Made by a program: the position numbers and the translations under genes
In this document: one piece after another, positions 14,891 to 19,484 of the stretch
Position numbering within the stretch: the first letter of the stretch is position 1
Layout of the letters: each line of letters opens with the position of its first letter
NCBI GenBank assembly: GCA_902489475.1
Contig: CABUAH010000035.1
Location: 1 to 19,484 of the forward strand
Direction of reading: 5' to 3'
DNA: 19,484 nt
DNA from: an uncultured Oscillospiraceae bacterium
GTDB lineage: Bacteria > Bacillota > Clostridia > Oscillospirales > Ruminococcaceae
The notes under the pieces: model-generated
Told to the model about the DNA's origin: nothing
Seen by the model: the letters and a program-made list of their open reading frames with translations, nothing else
Databases searched by the model: none

Positions 14891-17803
14891 ATGAATAAGA
14901 GAAAAAATAAAAGCCGTAATAAAATTTGTAATTTCTTCAAAAATTTAAATGGCTTTACACTTGTTGAAGCCTTAATATGTTTAGTAATTGTTGCTGTTGT
15001 TACGGCGATTTCGATTCCGTCACTTGTAGGATATGTTGATTCGGCAAAGGAAAAGGCTGCGGTTGAGGAATGCCGGTTTGCGGTAGATGCGGCAGGAATT
15101 CTTGCCGAAGAACATGTGCTTGAAACAGGGGTCGTTGCGTATTCGGGAGAAGCTCCGAATAATATCAATGCAGCAATCACCAAAAGTGACATTTTAAAGC
15201 GGGCGGAGCTTGACGGCAAAGGGGAAATTGTAAGCTTTTCCTTTAATCCTCTTGATAATTCAAGCGAGTATAAGCAGCCTACATATCTTGTGAATGAGGA
15301 CAATGACGTTGTTGTTTCCGCAGCGGCAAAGGATATGCTTTTGGCAAAGACTGTTTCACCTTTTGCGGTATCGGTTGATACGACCGAATATGACGGAGCA
15401 AAGGGAATAAAACTTACCTATATGGAGTATACCGCTTCAAACGGAATTACTGTGTGGTATCATAACGACGGATACGGAGAAACAGAAAATCATGATTTCT
15501 CGACGCACATTCATGTTATGGAACCTCATGCGATTCAGGATGAATTGACTTGCTTAACAGATGAAAAGGTACTGTTTAAGTGCAAGGAAGACGGATGCAC
15601 ATATAATTATGTTGAGGTTACGTCTAAAGCGCCCGGGCATCATCTTATACCTGTAGATAAGAATAAGCATAAGTGCGACAATGTTTTAGATGCACATAAA
15701 ATCGTTGACGGTGTGCTTGTATCTGATAAACATGATTGCAATTTTACAGAGGACCATACTCTTTCCGATATAACAACAAAGACTGTTAAAAAGGATAAGG
15801 TTTTAGACAGTGTTGTTCTTGACGGCGAATATCTTGAAAATCAAAAGATCTCGCAGGGTAAATATCATTATCATTACTGCACAGGCTGCGGACTTGAATT
15901 TTATGAGAAAATAGAAGAGCCAACCGAACCGACGACTGAACCGACGGAGCCTACAAGCGAACACCACGGAGGCAGTGGAAACTGGAGGGATAAGGAGTCC
16001 AGTACCTATGAACATTCTGAAGGTGGCGTAAAGTTTTATGTAACAGGAGCTGACGGCGGATGTTGGAACTACGACATGGCTGATCAGAATTTAGGACCGT
16101 ATGAAGCAGAGCTTTATCTTACAAACTCAACTAACAGTGATGAGTATGTAAGATCTTTTGAACTTACATTCAGAGTTGAGTATGAACACGCTTGGAATCA
16201 TGATAATGATGAGTTTATTGAGTTGTCTGTCGGCGGAAGTACTTTGAGCAGTGCGATGTATGAAGTAGTAAAGGTCGATAATAATACTATTACAATTAAA
16301 AGCTCGGATTTATTTACTGAAACTGCTCTTGACTATGTTCACAAGACGTCAAATACATTAGCGCCGGGGGCATTTTACAAATTCCAAGTTAATTTTGGAA
16401 AGGACTCATCCGGAAAGCTTATTGATCTTGAAGATGAGGGAACAAACTTTTATGTAGAGAATTGCGACGTAAAGCTTATAGATTCTTATGCAACACAGAT
16501 TAAGCTTAACTATTTAGGCGATGATATTTCTGATATATCTAAGGTGGATTACCGCACATGGCAAATAGAAATGTCCGATGCGAAGGGAAATCCTGTACAG
16601 GGCGGAAAAATCGACGTCGGCAGTAATCCTATAAGTTTTTATGTTCTTCCGGGAAATCAGGGAAAGGATACTGTTGTAGAATTCCCAATATACACCCCGG
16701 ATAATCCATATTCGCCTGCTTATACAGTGGAAATCCCACGGCGTGAGATAGTTGCAAATGCAAACGGTGTAATTGAAATTGACATTCCGGCATTTGACAA
16801 AGTGCCTTCAACTACAGAAACTCCAACACAGCCTACAACTTCAACAACAACGACTACTACCACTACAACAACTACTCCTGTTAAATACAATCCGTCAGTA
16901 AAACTTAAAGTTGTCGGAGATGAAGATAAGACGGTCGATATTTATGTTTCGCCAAAGAATAATATACAGCTGCCTGAGCTAGTTCTCAGCGGAGTTAAGA
17001 ACGGCGACATAAAAGAAATTGAGGGACTTGTTGACGGAGAAGAGTATACTATCTGGGCATTGTCTCAAGAGGGTTATACATTTACCGTAAACGGAAATGA
17101 AAAGCTTGATTTTACTTATAACAGCTTAAGTTCGGGAATTGTATATAATGCTAAGCTTGTTAAAGACGGAGCAATTGAAATAGTTGAACCTGATTCGGAT
17201 AAGATAAACTTTGATATAACATATGATAGCGATTATAAGGATTCAGTAAATAAAATTATAATTGGATATAACTATCCTTGGAACACGAAACATGAAATCG
17301 AAGTTTCATCGGACGATGTTGTCGTTACTGACAACGGTTTTGTGCTTGTAAATTATAAGCCGAACATGGGTGAGTCGTGGGCAGGAATTACGGTTGTTTT
17401 AATGGACAACGAGGGAAATGTAATAGACCAAAGCAGTGTAATTGATTCAGGCACATGGAGCAATCGCATAGGCGAAACGGTGTCTGTAAATATCGAACCG
17501 ACCGTGAGGGAATATATAGATTTAAGAATAATATATAACGGAAGCAATTATGCAGATATAGGTCATGTTGTAGTTAAAAACGAATGGGGACAAGATTTCA
17601 ATCCAAATATATATAAGCAGATTTCGACCCCTACGTCAAATGAGATTTACACATTTAATAATATTGATCTGAAAGCACTAAACACAAATAAAATCAGAGT
17701 ACAGCTGTATGACAGCAACTGGGTCTTGATCGGTGAAACAGTTGTTGATATGACTGAGCTTGAGGCGAAAATCGGCGATACTTATACAGTTTTTGTTGGG
17801 TAA
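14891..17803 (+). CDS. Giant type IV prepilin-like surface protein with modular ectodomain
   Basis: This 970-aa protein starts with a basic leader and prepilin motif NG|FTLVEALICLVIVAVV: cleavage after Gly21, Phe at +1, Glu at +5, then a hydrophobic helix (22-45). It would be processed by prepilin peptidase and held in the membrane or a pilus. The pilin-like helix runs to about 80. Residues about 200-340 hold scattered Cys/His pairs (KCKEDGC, YHYHYCTGCG) that may bind metal or form disulphides. A Pro/Thr linker (about 343-358) leads to a beta-rich module (about 370-640), a poly-Thr linker (about 638-663), and three further beta-like segments to the end. ATG 14891 has AAGGAG 9 nt ahead. Ordinary pilins are 100-200 aa, so the size is very unusual. 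R. albus uses a pilin-like protein to bind cellulose, so an adhesive role is plausible. No other pilus genes are nearby. I recognise no named module in the ectodomain. Confidence 0.75.
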   Translation: MNKRKNKSRNKICNFFKNLNGFTLVEALICLVIVAVVTAISIPSLVGYVDSAKEKAAVEECRFAVDAAGILAEEHVLETGVVAYSGEAPNNINAAITKSDILKRAELDGKGEIVSFSFNPLDNSSEYKQPTYLVNEDNDVVVSAAAKDMLLAKTVSPFAVSVDTTEYDGAKGIKLTYMEYTASNGITVWYHNDGYGETENHDFSTHIHVMEPHAIQDELTCLTDEKVLFKCKEDGCTYNYVEVTSKAPGHHLIPVDKNKHKCDNVLDAHKIVDGVLVSDKHDCNFTEDHTLSDITTKTVKKDKVLDSVVLDGEYLENQKISQGKYHYHYCTGCGLEFYEKIEEPTEPTTEPTEPTSEHHGGSGNWRDKESSTYEHSEGGVKFYVTGADGGCWNYDMADQNLGPYEAELYLTNSTNSDEYVRSFELTFRVEYEHAWNHDNDEFIELSVGGSTLSSAMYEVVKVDNNTITIKSSDLFTETALDYVHKTSNTLAPGAFYKFQVNFGKDSSGKLIDLEDEGTNFYVENCDVKLIDSYATQIKLNYLGDDISDISKVDYRTWQIEMSDAKGNPVQGGKIDVGSNPISFYVLPGNQGKDTVVEFPIYTPDNPYSPAYTVEIPRREIVANANGVIEIDIPAFDKVPSTTETPTQPTTSTTTTTTTTTTTPVKYNPSVKLKVVGDEDKTVDIYVSPKNNIQLPELVLSGVKNGDIKEIEGLVDGEEYTIWALSQEGYTFTVNGNEKLDFTYNSLSSGIVYNAKLVKDGAIEIVEPDSDKINFDITYDSDYKDSVNKIIIGYNYPWNTKHEIEVSSDDVVVTDNGFVLVNYKPNMGESWAGITVVLMDNEGNVIDQSSVIDSGTWSNRIGETVSVNIEPTVREYIDLRIIYNGSNYADIGHVVVKNEWGQDFNPNIYKQISTPTSNEIYTFNNIDLKALNTNKIRVQLYDSNWVLIGETVVDMTELEAKIGDTYTVFVG

Positions 17804-17825
17804 ACATATAAGTGTACAAAAAATT

Positions 17826-17872
17826 AAAAGCAAGTATTTCCTATTTCTTTTGAGGTGGAATACTTGCTTTTT
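17826..17872 (+). terminator. Intrinsic terminator after the pilin-like gene
   Basis: AAAAGCAAGTATT (17826-17838) pairs with AATACTTGCTTTT (17859-17871), ending in TTTTT. The loop is fairly long (20 nt), though a further CC/GG pair next to a bulged T can shorten it. Confidence 0.75.
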
Positions 17873-17923
17873 GTTTAATAGAATATTATCTATAAAATAT
17901 GTGATTTTAAAAAGTGAAAACAA

Positions 17924-17952
17924 AAAAGCCTATCCAATGAGGATAGGCTTTT
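17924..17952 (-). terminator. Intrinsic terminator of gapA
   Basis: AAAAGCCTATCC and GGATAGGCTTTT form a perfect 12-bp stem around a 5-nt loop. Read on the minus strand it ends in six T, 18 nt after the gapA stop. The other strand has a shorter T-run, so it may also back up the terminator at 17826. Confidence 0.88.
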
Positions 17953-17969
17953 GGTTTATGAAATTAAAA

Positions 17970-19007
17970 TTAGTCGATTTCAGCAAAGTACTTGATTGTT
18001 CTTACCATCTGGCTTGTGTATGAATTCTCATTGTCATACCAAGAAACAACCTGTACCTCATAAAGTCCGTTTCCAAGCTCGCAAACCATTGTCTGTGTTG
18101 CGTCAAAGAGTGAACCGTATCTCATTCCGATTACATCAGAAGAAACGATAGGATCTTCATTGTAGCCGAAGCTCTCGGAAGCAGCAGCCTTCATAGCAGC
18201 GTTGATGCCTTCCTTAGTAACATTTTCACCCTTAACAACAGCAGTAAGGATTGTTGTAGAACCTGTTGGAACAGGAACTCTCTGTGCAGAACCGATGAGC
18301 TTTCCGTTAAGCTCAGGAATTACAAGACCGATAGCCTTTGCAGCACCTGTTGAGTTAGGAACGATGTTAGCAGCACCAGCTCTTGCTCTTCTGAGGTCAC
18401 CCTTTCTGTGAGGACCGTCAAGAATCATCTGGTCACCTGTGTAAGCGTGAATTGTTGACATGATACCGCTCTGAATCTCAGCGTACTTGTTAAGTGTATC
18501 AGCCATAGGTGCAAGACAGTTTGTTGTGCACGAAGCAGCAGAAATGATCTTGTCCTCGCTTGTAAGAGTCTTTTCGTTTACAGAGTAAACAATTGTTTTA
18601 AGGTCACTTCCTGCAGGAGCAGAAATAACAACCTTCTTAGCGCCGGCATCAATGTGAGCCTGGCTCTTATCCTTTGAGCAGTAGAAACCTGTACACTCAA
18701 GAACAACGTCTACACCGATCTCTCCCCAAGGAAGCTCTGCAGCGTTTGCCTTAGCGTAAATCTGAAGAGTCTTACCGTCAACTGTGATTGTATTAGCCTC
18801 GTCGTCAGCCTCTACTGTGTGAAGACCTTCGCCGATTGTTCCGCAATAACCACCCTGTGCGGTGTCATACTTTAAAAGATTTGCAAGCATTGAAGGCTTT
18901 GTAAGATCGTTGATAGCAACTACTTCGTAACCTTCTGCACCAAACATCTGTCTGAATGCAAGACGACCGATACGGCCGAAACCATTAATTGCGACTTTAA
19001 CTGCCAT
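17970..19007 (-). CDS. gapA: Type I glyceraldehyde-3-phosphate dehydrogenase
   Basis: This 345-aa glycolytic enzyme oxidises glyceraldehyde-3-phosphate to 1,3-bisphosphoglycerate with NAD. The N-terminal VAINGFGRIGR is the Rossmann nucleotide site. Asp34 in AINDL favours NAD over NADP. The catalytic Cys160 lies in SAASCTTNCLAP, paired with His187 in TIHAYTGDQ. The C-terminal WYDNENSYTSQMVR is conserved. The gene stands alone on the minus strand with its own promoter and terminator and is not next to pgk or tpi. AGGAGG (19018-19023) lies 10 nt before the ATG. Codon choice looks strongly biased and uniform compared with neighbours, as expected of a highly expressed gene. Confidence 0.98.
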   Translation of the reverse strand: MAVKVAINGFGRIGRLAFRQMFGAEGYEVVAINDLTKPSMLANLLKYDTAQGGYCGTIGEGLHTVEADDEANTITVDGKTLQIYAKANAAELPWGEIGVDVVLECTGFYCSKDKSQAHIDAGAKKVVISAPAGSDLKTIVYSVNEKTLTSEDKIISAASCTTNCLAPMADTLNKYAEIQSGIMSTIHAYTGDQMILDGPHRKGDLRRARAGAANIVPNSTGAAKAIGLVIPELNGKLIGSAQRVPVPTGSTTILTAVVKGENVTKEGINAAMKAAASESFGYNEDPIVSSDVIGMRYGSLFDATQTMVCELGNGLYEVQVVSWYDNENSYTSQMVRTIKYFAEID

Positions 19008-19041
19008 AATTAATATACCTCCTAAAAATTTTCATGGTTAT

Positions 19042-19070
19042 ATTTTACACCATTTGAATTGAAAATGCAA
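19042..19070 (-). promoter_or_regulatory. Promoter of gapA
   Basis: On the minus strand, TTGCAT (19070-19065) and TAAAAT (19047-19042) are spaced by 17 nt, about 35 nt before the gapA start codon. Confidence 0.68.
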
Positions 19071-19182
19071 GCCCCAAAGAAAAAATTGCATGAGTTAAAT
19101 GATAATTTTACCAATAATTCTTGTATTTTTGTGCTATTCGGTTAATTTGCGCTTTATTTCATCAATAAGTGCGCTAAAACTA

Positions 19183-19213
19183 AATGTACCACACCGCTAA
19201 GGCATGGTACATT
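19183..19213 (-). terminator. Hairpin after the small RHH-like gene, possible terminator
   Basis: AATGTACCA (19183-19191) and TGGTACATT (19205-19213) form a perfect 9-bp stem 7 nt beyond the stop of the minus-strand gene. The following T-run is broken (TTTAGTTTT), so termination strength is uncertain. Confidence 0.45.
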
Positions 19214-19220
19214 ATTGATG

Positions 19221-19409
19221 TTATTTTTTCTTTTCTCCCAAATTTTCCAATGCGTATTCACAGCATTGAACGACAAGCTGATTAAAGCTTATATCGTTCT
19301 TGTTTGCAAGGTTTTCAAGCTTAGCTATTAGGTCTTCAGGCATTCTGATTGTCTTGTTAAAAGACTGCACTTTTTTTATTTCAAACATACCGTTTTGCGC
19401 TCGTTTCAG
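19221..19409 (-). CDS. Small ribbon-helix-helix-like protein with a probable CTG start
   Basis: This is a 62-residue reading if begun at CTG 19409-19407, or 55 residues from ATG 19388-19386. The core reads FNKTIRMPEDLIAKLENLA followed by ISFNQLVVQCCEYALENL, which is the strand-helix-helix pattern of Arc/MetJ/CopG-type DNA-binding proteins. It may be a small regulator, or an antitoxin without a visible partner in the window. AGGAGG at 19421-19416 is 6 nt from CTG but 27 nt from the ATG, and the frame between has no ATG, GTG or TTG and an upstream stop. So a CTG start fits best. Reading the seven extra residues gives (M)KRAQNG ahead of MFEIKKV. Confidence is good that it is a gene, moderate for the start and low for its function. 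Confidence 0.72.
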   Translation of the reverse strand: MKRAQNGMFEIKKVQSFNKTIRMPEDLIAKLENLANKNDISFNQLVVQCCEYALENLGEKKK

Positions 19410-19456
19410 AGCTTTCCTCCTAATTCAAAATTCTTCTAAAATAATGTTACACCTTA

Positions 19457-19462
19457 ATTATA
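19457..19462 (-). promoter_or_regulatory. -10 box of the small RHH-like gene
   Basis: A perfect TATAAT on the minus strand lies 35 nt ahead of the AGGAGG. A -35 at normal spacing would fall at the window edge, so it cannot be judged. Confidence 0.5.
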
Positions 19463-19484
19463 GCGTTTATTCTTAATTATTTAT

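Noticed and set aside
16829..16876. ACN microsatellite-like tract as a possible phase-variable repeat
   Set aside because: The tract encodes a poly-Thr linker using mixed ACA/ACC/ACG/ACT codons; triplet changes would not shift the frame, so an on/off switch is not supported.
1..19484. CRISPR array, tRNA, rRNA, insertion sequence or prophage genes
   Set aside because: I saw no regularly spaced repeats, no cloverleaf with conserved arms and no transposase or integrase motifs in any supported gene.

Overview
The window looks like chromosome from a low-GC, fibre-degrading Clostridia of the Ruminococcus / Eubacterium siraeum type. The evidence is an AT-rich composition, strong AGGAGG ribosome sites, Gram-positive signal peptides and lipoboxes, a sortase-type NPNTG tail, and a very large secreted GH5 glycanase ending in a type I dockerin, which is the mark of a cellulosome. 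The species assignment is inference.

Layout. (1) 136-2028: a cytoplasmic diguanylate cyclase with a LacI-like sugar-binding sensor and no DNA-binding domain. (2) 2029-2799: a non-coding stretch holding a roughly 225-bp structured repeat element bracketed by two identical 27-nt hairpins, then a promoter and a clear cobalamin riboswitch. (3) 2800-7926: a five-gene operon under that riboswitch. It encodes a cell-wall-anchored alpha/alpha-toroid-like protein, a lipoprotein with a DUF4430 (transcobalamin C-terminal-like) domain, EcfT, a fused double-ATPase EcfA, and an ECF S component. I read it as a vitamin B12 or corrinoid capture-and-uptake system whose two surface proteins resemble the two halves of animal transcobalamin/intrinsic factor, split into separate genes. 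(4) 8082-12140: a dockerin-bearing GH5 enzyme with its own promoter, a large palindrome at the predicted start of transcription, and a terminator. (5) 12282-14721: typA/bipA followed closely by a lipoprotein cyclophilin. (6) 14891-17803: a 970-residue protein with a type IV prepilin N-terminus and long modular ectodomain, possibly a fibre or surface adhesin. (7) 17970-19007, minus strand: gapA with its own promoter and terminator. (8) 19221-19409, minus strand: a very small ribbon-helix-helix-like protein that seems to start at CTG.

How the parts fit. In the B12 operon, the wall-anchored and membrane-anchored proteins would catch corrinoid outside the membrane and pass it to the S component, with import powered by EcfT and the fused ATPase. 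B12 binding to the leader RNA would shut the operon off. The GH5 enzyme and the giant pilin-like protein are both secreted and plausibly both serve attachment to and breakdown of plant fibre. They share a TTGTACAA palindrome upstream, which might be a common operator. The remaining genes (typA, cyclophilin, gapA) are housekeeping genes.
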